From: Flavipsychrobacter sp.
GTDB lineage: Bacteria; Bacteroidota; Bacteroidia; Chitinophagales; Chitinophagaceae
Direction of reading: 5' to 3'
NCBI GenBank assembly: GCA_016786615.1
Contig: JAEUVX010000002.1
Coordinates: 62,001-126,000, forward strand
DNA: 64,000 nt
Shown here one piece after another: positions 28,167-37,216 of the stretch (the first letter of the stretch is position 1; each line of letters begins with the position of its first letter). The notes under the pieces were generated by a model that made no database searches, was not told the origin of the DNA, and worked only from the letters and a program-made list of their open reading frames with translations. Position numbers and translations under genes: made by a program.

Positions 28167-29224
28167 GCGGAAATGAAAAATTGCCAAAGAGAAAGCTTTC
28201 GCGGCGTGGATTAATGGCTGGCGGTATAGCCGTCGTTTTCGTCGTAAGCACTTTTTTTTATCTGACTGCAGGGCGTTACATTTATACCGATAACGCCTAC
28301 GTCAAATCCGCAAAAATACTTGTCACGCCACAGGTGACCGGAGAAATCCTCTCTGTTTATGTTGCCGACAATCAACTGGTGAAGGCCGGTGATACCATCT
28401 TCGATATCGATCCAAATGACTATCAGATTTCGGTTGATGAGGCACAGGCAGACCTGGAAATTTCCTATGTAGACATCGAACAAATAAAGGCGCAATACCG
28501 CCAGAAGCGGGAAGATCTTTCGCGGGCACAGGTTGATGTTGATTTCGCGAAGGATGAATATAATCGCCGCGTTGATCTGGCAGAAAGCGGCGGGGTTTCG
28601 CAAACCGAGTTTAAAGAGACAAAACGCAAGCGAGATGCTGCTGAAAAAACGGCTGCTGTTTTAACCCATGAGGTCAACGGCATTTTAGTGGCGCTTGACA
28701 ACAACCCCGATCTGGATCCGAAAGATCACCCACATTACCGTAGGGCCCTGGCAAAATTGAAAGATGCACAATTAAATCTTCAACGAACGAAAGTCAAAGC
28801 AGCTACTGACGGTATTATCGGCACCGCGCCGCATGTGGGCGACTACGCGAAGGCAGGAGTTCCGGCCCTTAATCTCGTGGGCAGCAAGGATATATGGATT
28901 GAGGCGAATTACAAAGAAACGGAACTCACCGAAGTGAAACCAGGTCAGCTTGTCACCATTGAGGTCGACACCTATCCGGGCAGAAAATGGTCCGGGCGGG
29001 TCGAAAGCATAAGTCCAGCCAGTGGATCGGAATTCTCCGTTCTTCCGGCGCAAAACGCCACCGGAAACTGGGTGAAGGTTGTCCAGCGCATCGCTGTTAG
29101 AATAGCCGTTGATGAAAAATCGAAAGCATTCCCGTTGCGCGTAGGCATGAGCGCTCATGTCACCATTGACATAGGACATTATCCGCACATGCTGTTTCAT
29201 ACTGCCTACACGCCGGATCAGTAA
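28163..29224 (+). CDS. EmrA/HlyD-type membrane fusion protein
   Basis: This protein (about 353 aa) has a membrane helix (GLMAGGIAVVFVVSTFFYLT), then YIYTDNAYVKSAKILVTPQV, the standard EmrA entry. A lipoyl domain (LVKAGDTIFDIDPNDY), a coiled-coil hairpin, VKAATDGIIGTAPHVGDYAK and a beta-barrel follow. I chose the ATG at 28163, which overlaps the marR stop as ATGA; an in-frame ATG at 28151 is the other option. It bridges the EmrB-like permease to the NodT-type channel. Codon use is proteobacterial in character. Confidence 0.92.
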   Translation: MSGNEKLPKRKLSRRGLMAGGIAVVFVVSTFFYLTAGRYIYTDNAYVKSAKILVTPQVTGEILSVYVADNQLVKAGDTIFDIDPNDYQISVDEAQADLEISYVDIEQIKAQYRQKREDLSRAQVDVDFAKDEYNRRVDLAESGGVSQTEFKETKRKRDAAEKTAAVLTHEVNGILVALDNNPDLDPKDHPHYRRALAKLKDAQLNLQRTKVKAATDGIIGTAPHVGDYAKAGVPALNLVGSKDIWIEANYKETELTEVKPGQLVTIEVDTYPGRKWSGRVESISPASGSEFSVLPAQNATGNWVKVVQRIAVRIAVDEKSKAFPLRVGMSAHVTIDIGHYPHMLFHTAYTPDQ

Positions 29225-29227
29225 ACC

Positions 29228-30772
29228 ATGGACTTGGGCGTTCAAAAGCGAATGATTACCGCGTCCATTATGCTTGCGACCATCATGCAGGCATTAGATA
29301 CGACCATCGCCAATGTTGCCCTGCCGCACATGCAAGGCGCATTGAACGCCTCGCAGGAACAGGCGACATGGATTTTGACCTCCTACATCGTCGCAGCCGC
29401 TATCATGACTGCGCCTGTGGGGATTCTCGCTGCCAAATTGGGACGGAAACGCTTATTCATGTTAAGCGTGGCAGGATTTACTATTGCTTCAATCTTATGC
29501 GGAGCCGCGACAGGCTTGATCGAAATGGTCGTTTTCCGTCTGTTGCAGGGCGTGTTTGGTGCAGCGCTAGTGCCCCTTTCCCAATCCGTTCTGCTCGATA
29601 TCAACCCTCGCGAAAAGCATGGACAGGCAATGGCCACATGGGGCATCGGGGTGATGCTGGGACCGATTTTAGGGCCGACCTTAGGCGGATGGCTAACCGA
29701 ATATTATAACTGGCGGTGGGTGTTTTACATCAACGTGCCTATAGGCATAGTGGCTCTTGCAGGCATGTGGTTTTTCCTGCCGGAAACGGAAAAGACGCAA
29801 GGCCGCAAGTTCGATGCCTTCGGCTTTGTGCTTTTAAGCCTTGCTATCGGCTTGATCCAGATGATGTTGGATCGCGGTCAGAGCCAGGACTGGTTTTCAT
29901 CAACAGAGATTATTTTCGAAGGCGTATTGGGCGGAATGGCATTATACCTCTTTGTCATTCATATCGTGACTGCGAAAGAGCATCCGTTCCTCGATCCAGC
30001 GATGTTTAAGGACCGCAATTACGCCGTCAGCCTTGTCTTGATGTTTGTGGTTGGAATTATTCTGCTCTCAAGCATGGCACTTCTACCGCCATTCCTTCAA
30101 AGCCTGATGGGTTACCCTGTATTTCTGACTGGGGTGGTGCTTGCGCCGCGTGGCGTTGGTGTGATGATTGCCATGATAATTGTCGGACGCCTGGTACAAA
30201 AAGTGGATCCCCGGTGGTTGATCCTGTCAGGCCTGCTTTTAACTGCGTTTTCCCTTTATGAAATGAGTCTTTTCACGACCTCAATGCCGACCTCCCGCCT
30301 TGTCTACACAGGCGCAATTCAGGGCTTTGGCATGGGCTTCGTGTTCGTTCCCTTAAGTACACTGGCGTATGCGACGCTTACCCCGCACTACCGCAACGAT
30401 GCTACCGCCATTTTCAGCCTTGTCAGAAATATCGGCAGCAGTGTAGGGATTTCCGTCGTGATCGCGCTTCTTGCGATTAATACCCAAATCAACCATGAAG
30501 AAATTGCCTCCACGCTTTTGCCGTTTGGAAATTCTGCAGGGGCGCTTTCGGCCTTTACTGCTGGATTGGAGGGCAGGCACGGTATAGCAGCCCTTGAAAT
30601 GCTAAACGGGGAAGTCACCAGACAGGCCGCCATAATTTCCTATCTGAATGATTTTGTCCTGATGATGTATGTCGTTCTGGCCTCCGTGCCCATGCTCTTT
30701 CTTTTAAGAAAGCGCAAGCAAGAAGAAAACCGCCATGAAGTCATAGATGAAATCGCAACTGCAATAGAATAG
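29228..30772 (+). CDS. EmrB/QacA (DHA2) drug:proton antiporter
   Basis: This 514-aa permease with about 14 helices shows the DHA2 hallmarks: QALDTTIANVALPHM (helix 1, about residues 18-32, motif D1), the motif A region LAAKLGRKRLFM, the motif C segment GIGVMLGPILGPTLGGWL, and NWRWVFYINVPIG. It starts 3 bp after the adaptor. It exports hydrophobic drugs such as uncouplers in known homologues; the substrate here is not known. It is much closer to proteobacterial EmrB than the MFS protein at 10260-11834. Confidence 0.94.
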   Translation: MDLGVQKRMITASIMLATIMQALDTTIANVALPHMQGALNASQEQATWILTSYIVAAAIMTAPVGILAAKLGRKRLFMLSVAGFTIASILCGAATGLIEMVVFRLLQGVFGAALVPLSQSVLLDINPREKHGQAMATWGIGVMLGPILGPTLGGWLTEYYNWRWVFYINVPIGIVALAGMWFFLPETEKTQGRKFDAFGFVLLSLAIGLIQMMLDRGQSQDWFSSTEIIFEGVLGGMALYLFVIHIVTAKEHPFLDPAMFKDRNYAVSLVLMFVVGIILLSSMALLPPFLQSLMGYPVFLTGVVLAPRGVGVMIAMIIVGRLVQKVDPRWLILSGLLLTAFSLYEMSLFTTSMPTSRLVYTGAIQGFGMGFVFVPLSTLAYATLTPHYRNDATAIFSLVRNIGSSVGISVVIALLAINTQINHEEIASTLLPFGNSAGALSAFTAGLEGRHGIAALEMLNGEVTRQAAIISYLNDFVLMMYVVLASVPMLFLLRKRKQEENRHEVIDEIATAIE

Positions 30773-30780
30773 AAGCGAAT

Positions 30781-32202
30781 ATGAACAATTCTCTAAGAAT
30801 AAAATCTATTAATTTAATCCTGTTTGCGTCTCTGTTATCGGGATGTGCGATGATACCGGATTATTCACGCCCGGCTTACGAGGGTTCCGCAGACTGGGCG
30901 AGGGTTCCCGGCTATGAGAAGCCTTTAGGAGAAAAAATCAGCTCTGGCTTGGGATGGAGAGAGTTTTTTTCATCGCCGGAACTGGCTGCGGTTATTGAAA
31001 CAGCTCTTAACAATAACAAGGACATCAAGACTGCTACTTTGAATATTGAGGAAGCCCGCGCCCTGTTCCGTATCCGCCGGGCCGATCTGTTGCCAAGCAT
31101 CAGGGCCACCGGCGAAGGCAACTTCTCAGAAGAATCCGATGAAAGCTTTTTGCCTGGCCAGTCGCATAAAACAGAAATCTATGACGCCTATGTGGGCATC
31201 ACTTCTTATGAGATTGACTTGTTCGGCAAAATCCGGAGCCGGAACGAGGCTGCTATAAACGAGTACCTCAGCATCAAAGAGAATTACGCGGTCGTCCGCA
31301 ATGCGTTGATCGGCGAAACCGCGAATGCTTACTTACAATTGCTGGCGGATCAAAAGCTGTTGTTATTAACGCAAAAAACCCTCGTAACCCAAAAACGCGC
31401 CCATGATATTCTCGTGCAGAACCTTGAAAAAGGCGTTGGCACGGAACAGGACGTGGCCCGCACTGCAACCGCTATGGAGACTGCTCAAGTCAACCTGCAT
31501 CAATATGCGCGCCTTGTCGCGCAGGACAAGAATGCTTTGTTTTTATTGATGGGCGTGGGGCAGGACACGCAATCACTATCTGAAACAACGCTTGATGACA
31601 TTAAATTGACAGAAAACCTTTCCCCAGGCCTTCCATCGGACATTTTGCTGGCACGGCCCGACATCCGGCAGGCGGAGTATGGTCTTCTTGCACGCAATGC
31701 GGATATCGGCGCAGCCCGCGCGGCCTTCTTTCCGAGCGTCACTCTCACGGGAAGCCTTGGCTTTGCCAGCAGCGATTTAGGAAACCTTTTTTCCAACGGG
31801 GCAACCGGTGCGTGGTCGTTTCTGCCGCGCCTGACTATTCCCATCTTTGAAGACGGCCGCGCGGAAGCCAACCTGGATGTCGCCGAAATACGAAAGGAAA
31901 AGGCGATCATAAATTACGAGAAAGCCATCCAGACTGCTTTCAGGGAAGTATCAGATGAACTTGCCGCCAAAGCTACGCTTGACAAACAGCTTCAATCTCA
32001 ACGGCGTCTCGTCGCGGCGGCGCAAAAGGTCTATAATATCTCGAAGGCACGATATGATTCAGGTATCGATAATTTCCTGAGTGTCCTCGATGCTCAACGC
32101 GAACTTTACAGCGCTCAGCAAAATGAAATTCATATTGAACGTCAACATCTAATTAATCTTGTTTATCTCTACAAAGTTTTAGGCGGTGGCGACGTGCAGT
32201 AG
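30781..32202 (+). CDS. NodT-family outer-membrane efflux lipoprotein
   Basis: This 473-aa OprM/NodT-type channel has a lipoprotein signal peptide with lipobox LLSGC (Cys at about residue 22). GWREFFSSPELAAVIETAL and NKDIKTATLNIEEARALFRI follow, and the second repeat contains LLARPDIRQAEYGLLARNADIGAARAAFFP split around helices. Unlike the two other TolC proteins in the window it is a lipoprotein. NodT proteins are typical of Proteobacteria and are expected to work with the EmrAB pair 8 bp upstream. No obvious terminator follows on the plus strand. Confidence 0.92.
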   Translation: MNNSLRIKSINLILFASLLSGCAMIPDYSRPAYEGSADWARVPGYEKPLGEKISSGLGWREFFSSPELAAVIETALNNNKDIKTATLNIEEARALFRIRRADLLPSIRATGEGNFSEESDESFLPGQSHKTEIYDAYVGITSYEIDLFGKIRSRNEAAINEYLSIKENYAVVRNALIGETANAYLQLLADQKLLLLTQKTLVTQKRAHDILVQNLEKGVGTEQDVARTATAMETAQVNLHQYARLVAQDKNALFLLMGVGQDTQSLSETTLDDIKLTENLSPGLPSDILLARPDIRQAEYGLLARNADIGAARAAFFPSVTLTGSLGFASSDLGNLFSNGATGAWSFLPRLTIPIFEDGRAEANLDVAEIRKEKAIINYEKAIQTAFREVSDELAAKATLDKQLQSQRRLVAAAQKVYNISKARYDSGIDNFLSVLDAQRELYSAQQNEIHIERQHLINLVYLYKVLGGGDVQ

Positions 32203-32316
32203 CTAGGAACCTTATTAAAGATTGGAAAAGTTGTCCTGTTTGAGCCAATTGGCTTACAGTATTAATATGAACACTTGTCACTAGAAATTCGATAACAATT
32301 AAACTAAATCGAAAAT

Positions 32317-32338
32317 TGTTCGACCTATGTTCGACCTG
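32317..32338. repeat. tandem 11-bp direct repeat
   Basis: TGTTCGACCTA (32317-32327) is followed at once by TGTTCGACCTG (32328-32338). Two adjacent near-identical copies at the edge of a compositionally foreign operon could be the trace of a recombination site. A chance duplication is also possible. Confidence 0.5.
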
Positions 32339-32375
32339 GAGTACATCAAAATTATGAATTCCTGCATAAAATAAA

Positions 32376-32410
32376 TAAAAAAGCCGCTCACATAAGTTCA
32401 GTCAAAGCGG
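32376..32410 (-). terminator. terminator of the methylase/nuclease operon
   Basis: On the minus strand CCGCT (32410-32406) pairs with AGCGG (32388-32384) across a 17-nt loop and is followed by CTTTTTTATTTATT. The stem is short, but the T-tract is good and it lies just after the nuclease-like gene. Confidence 0.45.
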
Positions 32411-32437
32411 ACAAAAGACATAAGAGCGATTTAATAA

Positions 32438-33127
32438 TTATCCTGGCACGAGATCAATAAAATAATGGATAAGTGAAATTGGGTGGCCGTTGATTCTTAA
32501 ATTGTTTGACGTGCATCTTCCAGTATTTTCTACCAGTTGAATTGCTGAAAGCTTTTCATCTGATGATTTCCAGTTGATTTTGACGTCTTCATTCTCAGCC
32601 GCACACTTAGTAATCCATCCATTTATCTTTTCTACCCAATGCGCAGCCGTCTTTGCCTGAATATATCCAAACATACCCGAAGAGCCTAGATGCCCAGCAT
32701 GAAAATTTCTTTTGAAACGCTCAATACCACCGCGTTCTCCATAGACATACTCGCTATTATTTGAGGTGTCAGAAAGTCTTTTAGCTTCAAACTCAAATAT
32801 TGTCTGGCTAGGTCTGGAAGGGTTTAGGATTACAACTCCAATGTCGCTTTCCTTAGTTGACATTTCTTGAGACGGATTTTTAATAAAAGAAAATTTATAC
32901 GGTATGTATCCTTCACTATCGTCGCTTAGCCAGCTATTAAAATAGTTCGCCAAATGCATCGAAATAAAGTTCTCCCTTTCTGATATTTGACTTCCAAAAT
33001 AATAATTGCTGAAGCCAGAAATTCTTTTCTCAATAAACGAAAGTAATACTGAGACAGCGTGATTGGCCGGGGCAGTTAATGCGGCGTTACCAACGATGCT
33101 ATGAGTATGATTTTGGTGTCTGAGCAT
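32438..33127 (-). CDS. PD-(D/E)xK nuclease-like protein, probable restriction partner
   Basis: This 229-aa protein was not recognised as a named family, but it has a nuclease-like core: Asp95 in KESDIGVVI, then a beta strand with Glu114-Ala115-Lys116 in IFEFEAKRL, the spacing of PD-(D/E)xK enzymes. A further acidic/basic stretch GERGGIERFKR (130-140) is typical of such folds. Its start overlaps the methylase stop by 1 bp (TAATG), so the two are translationally coupled. The likely role is the cleavage subunit of a restriction-modification pair. A non-cleaving accessory protein is the alternative. Confidence 0.6.
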   Translation of the reverse strand: MLRHQNHTHSIVGNAALTAPANHAVSVLLSFIEKRISGFSNYYFGSQISERENFISMHLANYFNSWLSDDSEGYIPYKFSFIKNPSQEMSTKESDIGVVILNPSRPSQTIFEFEAKRLSDTSNNSEYVYGERGGIERFKRNFHAGHLGSSGMFGYIQAKTAAHWVEKINGWITKCAAENEDVKINWKSSDEKLSAIQLVENTGRCTSNNLRINGHPISLIHYFIDLVPG

Positions 33128-36018
33128 TAAAAACCGGCTTTAATGTAATCAGCAAAAGATTCATCCGCATCACGAAGAGCTGTAGATTGAAGCCAATACC
33201 TTAATTGCTTGGGTTTGGATAAAACAATTGAATCTTTGCTGTAGAATTTAAGTATGCGTTGAATATGCAGATGTGATTTCTTTTTATGTGCATCAGGTAT
33301 TAGATGCTGAAGATATTGTTCTAAATCAGCGTTTTTCTCCTCAGTGCTTGTTATTTTATCAGACGAGTATTCAAAATGAAGTGCATAATAATTACCGGCA
33401 TCTAGAATTTTGAATAATTGAAACTGTCGTCCTTCAGTTTGATATATGCTATTAAGTGTCTTTGTAAACACCTTAGAAAAATTTTTCAATTCAGGCTCGC
33501 TTACATCTCCATATAACTTAGTCTTGTTGTCAGAATTTAATTGATACTTAAGAACATCAGAAATTAAAATCCGCTCTGCTTGGGAAATATTAATTTCTGA
33601 AATTTCCTCCGGGTACGGAACTCTCATCAGATCCTCCTTAAGCAAAGCAGTGGCTCTATTGACCAGCACCTGACTACTTGTGCACGCAATATAAAATCTG
33701 AGCAAATCATTATTTTCAATTAGATAGTCATACAGTTTCACAAGGTTCTCTTTGTCCTTCTTGGGGGCATGAATACCAATTATCTTATCTCTGAACACAA
33801 CATATCTATCAGAATACTGGACTAATAAATTTTGTTTACCGATGTTAGCCTTCAATAGAATATGAGGAGGAGAATATAATTTGGAATTTTTAGCTCTATG
33901 GAATTTTGTCACTTCACATTTATGAACCAATTTCCAATCAATCCCGTTCTCAGAAAACGCCTCAGTAGGCAAATAATCTCTTCCAGTAATGTAGTCGGCA
34001 GGCTGGCCCTTTTCGCTTTCTTGAAAACCTTCTCCAACTACCCAACCACTGTTTTCTTTTTCCTCAAGATATGATTGCAATGTCCTTAATTTTGATAGAC
34101 GTTCAACAAGTGCACCAATTCTACCACCTCCAATAAAATCAGCTTTCCAAATAAACGGATTGGTTAAAGCTGTTTCCTTAGAGATAAAATGAAAGTCATA
34201 GTGATCTAGTTCTAAGAATATCTTCTTTGTGTTGGGTATAGAGTCTTTAACAGTAATGTGAGCAATTGGACTATTATCTGGAGGTGTGTTTTGCACAAAT
34301 ACAGCAGCAGTAGCTACATTTGCACTTCCCCATAGAACATTACCAAGCTTCGTAAAATCAATTACTTGAAGTAAATTATAGTTAGCAAACACTTCTTTTA
34401 TAAAGCTATTATCATCCTGATAAAGCAGGGGTGCAGAAGGTTGAATTAAACACAACAACCCACTTGGTTTCAGAAGTTTTATACCCTCTGCTAAGAACAT
34501 TAATGCAATATTATGATCTGGTATTTTAATTGAAGGTTCGTACTGATATGATTCCTTCAATAATAATTTATATTTCCCGTTGGCAATTCCCCCTGGTGGA
34601 TTAAATGGAGGATTTCCTATAACAAGGGAAAAATCCGTCGGAGGCTCATTGGATAAAAATTCAAAGAAGTCCTTCTCTATAACATTGCGATGGTTAAGAT
34701 TCTCAAACCTCAATTTCGTCCAAATAGTTTTGGGGTCCAACTCGTCCAATAATGCTAACGCAAGGCTAAATATTGCAAGCCTAACTGCATCACCCTGAAC
34801 ATCAATACCGTAGATTGAATTGACCAACAGTGCCTTTAGGGTGTCTTCATTCGGTTTTTCTAAAACCCCTGTTTCTAACCATTTTGAATACCGCCACCAC
34901 TGAATAGTACGTTTATATGCTTTTACGAGGAAAATTCCCGAGCCGCAGCTTATATCAATTATTTTAAAATCTTTTTGCGGGGCTTTAATAGGCATGCACT
35001 CATCAATCAGAGTGCTCGCAATCATATCAGGTGTGTAAACAGTGTCCTTTTTCCCTTTACCAAGCAACTCTTCATATACCGAGCTTATAAGTTCAACTGG
35101 TAAATGAGAAAATGAATATAGCCGCCATAAAACATATTGGTCATTCTTGCTATTACCATCTAAATAGTCAGCAAGTTTTTTGACTTTTGCATTGCCTATA
35201 GCTAAACGCTCCTTTTTTTCGTCGATCTTACTCCACTCAAATATTTTGCCGTTAAAATTTTGAGAGAGTTTATCTAATAAATCCAGGAGCTGGCCTTTGC
35301 GAATTACTTCACAAAAATTATTACATCCGAAATGATTTTTGAAAAATGTTTTTGCAAAATATCCATTGCCGCTTTCTTCATCTCTTTCCTCAAGATATTT
35401 TATTAATAAACACTGTACCAGTAGCTTTAAAGCAACATGCGAATTCAGATTTGAAGTAATTTGGAAATCTTCATAAACTCTTTTCAGCCCGTCTATTAGT
35501 TCTTTGTATGCTGAAGAAGTAAACTGAAAATGACCTTGATTTTTCTTTTCCTCCCAAAATAATCCGCTATCGAAATCTTTAGCCGAAAACTGTTCCAATA
35601 TTCTTCCTGCAAGGACTATAGTTTCAATGGGTGTTGTGGTTATATCATCCCCTTGAATTTTCACTTTTTCTCTCGCATCAAATATCTTTACCTGATCTTT
35701 TTCGACAAAAATGAAAATAGGAATATAGCATCCACTCCAAACCTTTATATGAATGTCTGCCTCTCTTCCATTTAAGATGCCATTGGTATTATCATAAATA
35801 TAAACCTGGGGAATAGATTCGCGTCCGTCCTCAAAATATCGAAAGTACACTGCGTCAGCTTGGAACTCCTTTGCTGTTTCCAAAGCAAACATTTCGTGGG
35901 GGGACATGTTTGTAGAGTTCGATCTATATTCGGACACAAACACAACGCCGCTCTCATTACCTTTCTTAATGGTAAAATCCAACGAGGCTATATTATTTTT
36001 AAAAGTTGACTGTGCCAT
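33127..36018 (-). CDS. Eco57I-like N6-adenine DNA methylase
   Basis: This 963-aa protein has an N-terminal domain of unknown role (1-150) and a helical region (165-320). The gamma-class methylase core has motif X-like VYTPDMIASTLIDE (327-340), SAM motif I DISCGSG (355-361), GIDVQGDAVRLA (404-415) and catalytic NPPF (469-472). A C-terminal target-recognition region follows (about 600-950) with YITGRDYLP. This layout is that of Eco57I/type IIG and related methylases. No nuclease motif is clear within it; the partner gene downstream supplies one. It probably methylates adenine in a specific site to protect host DNA. Confidence 0.82.
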   Translation of the reverse strand: MAQSTFKNNIASLDFTIKKGNESGVVFVSEYRSNSTNMSPHEMFALETAKEFQADAVYFRYFEDGRESIPQVYIYDNTNGILNGREADIHIKVWSGCYIPIFIFVEKDQVKIFDAREKVKIQGDDITTTPIETIVLAGRILEQFSAKDFDSGLFWEEKKNQGHFQFTSSAYKELIDGLKRVYEDFQITSNLNSHVALKLLVQCLLIKYLEERDEESGNGYFAKTFFKNHFGCNNFCEVIRKGQLLDLLDKLSQNFNGKIFEWSKIDEKKERLAIGNAKVKKLADYLDGNSKNDQYVLWRLYSFSHLPVELISSVYEELLGKGKKDTVYTPDMIASTLIDECMPIKAPQKDFKIIDISCGSGIFLVKAYKRTIQWWRYSKWLETGVLEKPNEDTLKALLVNSIYGIDVQGDAVRLAIFSLALALLDELDPKTIWTKLRFENLNHRNVIEKDFFEFLSNEPPTDFSLVIGNPPFNPPGGIANGKYKLLLKESYQYEPSIKIPDHNIALMFLAEGIKLLKPSGLLCLIQPSAPLLYQDDNSFIKEVFANYNLLQVIDFTKLGNVLWGSANVATAAVFVQNTPPDNSPIAHITVKDSIPNTKKIFLELDHYDFHFISKETALTNPFIWKADFIGGGRIGALVERLSKLRTLQSYLEEKENSGWVVGEGFQESEKGQPADYITGRDYLPTEAFSENGIDWKLVHKCEVTKFHRAKNSKLYSPPHILLKANIGKQNLLVQYSDRYVVFRDKIIGIHAPKKDKENLVKLYDYLIENNDLLRFYIACTSSQVLVNRATALLKEDLMRVPYPEEISEINISQAERILISDVLKYQLNSDNKTKLYGDVSEPELKNFSKVFTKTLNSIYQTEGRQFQLFKILDAGNYYALHFEYSSDKITSTEEKNADLEQYLQHLIPDAHKKKSHLHIQRILKFYSKDSIVLSKPKQLRYWLQSTALRDADESFADYIKAGF

Positions 36019-36117
36019 TTTTTCTTCTACAAACTCTATATCGATTCAAGGGTAAAAATATATTTTATGATACAAGAACCTATACAATTCATAACTAAAT
36101 ATCTCAATATGCCGTAT

Positions 36118-36933
36118 TTAAGCATTGACCTTTTTTAGTATCCTTTTCAAATCCATTTTTACATCTCTAATCTCTTCATATACCTGGTGTATAGAGTGAT
36201 CCCCGATTGTAGGTACCCCATCGCTGATAAAACAATTGTATTTCCATATTTCCAATATGTCTGAGACGAGTACCTCGAATTGGTGGTAAATTGGATTTAA
36301 TGAGCTTAATAACAGGCGACGCTCATCCTTCATTTTATTCTCAACCTGTTTGAACACAATTCCCTCATTTTTTGTAATCACTATACAAAGCTCACCGTTT
36401 TTAAGTGATAACCAATCGTCAACATATTCTCCAATCACTAGTGATCCTTCAGGGATAGGAAGCATAGAATCTCCTTCTGTTGGGAACATCCTATATTTTT
36501 TGTCTTTTGGTAAATGTGGAAGGTCAAAGACAGGTAATTGGGAAATAAAATCAGGATCGGCATATCCCTTCAAATAGCCAGCTTTCGCTTTAATAGGGAC
36601 GTATTCAATCTTCTCTTCATTTTGAGATGTTACTGTCGTAACAATAATCCTTAAATCAGTTCCAGACATTTTGCCTCCTTCAAACAGCGCAAATTTCTGT
36701 TCTGACAAAGCAGAAAGATCAATTTTCAGCAACCCATCCACAGAGATTAGAAAAAACTCTGAAAGCACATTTAAATCCACCATAGATGGATTCTTTGTAT
36801 GTCCGATTTCGTACGCCGCAATTTTTGCGCGTGTCATGCCTAAGTTGGTGGAGAGTTCCTCCTGACTGAGGCCTTTCCGTTCTCGAAGGAATTTGACATT
36901 AGATGCAAAATGAAAATTGTTTGTCGGCTTCAT
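36118..36933 (-). CDS. XRE-family regulator with S24 (LexA/CI-like) domain
   Basis: This protein (about 271 aa) has an N-terminal HTH_3 domain (NVKFLRERKGLSQEELSTNL, TRAKIAAYEIG, about residues 12-50). Its C-terminal S24 peptidase-like domain has the nucleophile Ser in PTEGDSMLP and a candidate Lys in GIVFKQVENK. I prefer ATG at 36933 (MKPTNNFHF) to the upstream TTG. It lies 99 bp upstream of the methylase gene on the same strand and could control the restriction genes, as C proteins do. Phage-repressor origin is possible, but no phage genes are nearby. Confidence 0.85.
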   Translation of the reverse strand: MKPTNNFHFASNVKFLRERKGLSQEELSTNLGMTRAKIAAYEIGHTKNPSMVDLNVLSEFFLISVDGLLKIDLSALSEQKFALFEGGKMSGTDLRIIVTTVTSQNEEKIEYVPIKAKAGYLKGYADPDFISQLPVFDLPHLPKDKKYRMFPTEGDSMLPIPEGSLVIGEYVDDWLSLKNGELCIVITKNEGIVFKQVENKMKDERRLLLSSLNPIYHQFEVLVSDILEIWKYNCFISDGVPTIGDHSIHQVYEEIRDVKMDLKRILKKVNA

Positions 36934-37067
36934 TGCTACTAATAGAAACAATCAAATGTTACGTTCAGCAACAAATGTAAATACACTTTTTCTAACAACC
37001 AACGATCTTTGGAAATTTAGTTAGGACAAACTGCAAGGAGTTATTTGTTGTAGTATTGTTGTAGGAA

Positions 37068-37096
37068 ATAAAAAAGCCGACTCTTTCGAATCGGCT
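37068..37096 (-). terminator. terminator after tRNA-Leu
   Basis: On the minus strand AGCCGA (37096-37091) and TCGGCT (37080-37075) form a stem with a 10-nt loop, followed by TTTTTTATTT. It directly follows the 3' end of tRNA-Leu. Confidence 0.8.
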
Positions 37097-37104
37097 GTAA
37101 CTCG

Positions 37105-37190
37105 TGCCCCAGACGGGAATCGAACCCGTACTCGCATTGCTGCAAACAGGATTTTAAGTCCTGCGCGTCTACCAATTCCACCACCAGGGC
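37105..37190 (-). tRNA. tRNA-Leu(TAA)
   Basis: This is an 86-nt class II tRNA on the minus strand. The acceptor arm is GCCCTGG against CTGGGGC, the D-loop contains AATTGGTAGA, the anticodon loop is CTTAAAA with anticodon TAA, there is a long variable arm, and the T-arm is GGGTTCGATTCCC. The discriminator base is A; CCA is not encoded. It is transcribed after tRNA-Gly. Its 3' end faces the methylase/efflux region. Confidence 0.96.
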
Positions 37191-37216
37191 TTCAGCATAC
37201 CGGTAGATGTGTATGC

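Larger units (their letters stand above)
32203..32437. other. junction between the efflux operon and the restriction genes
   Basis: No gene is visible in these 235 bp between two convergent transcription units. They hold a 12-bp palindrome AGCCAATTGGCT (32243-32254), the tandem repeat at 32317-32338 and a minus-strand terminator at 32376-32410. Base composition falls from the GC-richer operon to AT-rich here, so this may be one edge of an insertion. No integrase or terminal repeats were found. Confidence 0.5.

Noticed and set aside
32317-32338. Start of a CRISPR or tandem-repeat array
   Set aside because: Only two copies of 11 bp without spacers; no further copies or cas genes in the window.
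36118-36933. S24-type repressor as a sign of a prophage
   Set aside because: No integrase, capsid, tail, terminase or lysis genes are found on either side; the neighbours are restriction-type and tRNA genes.
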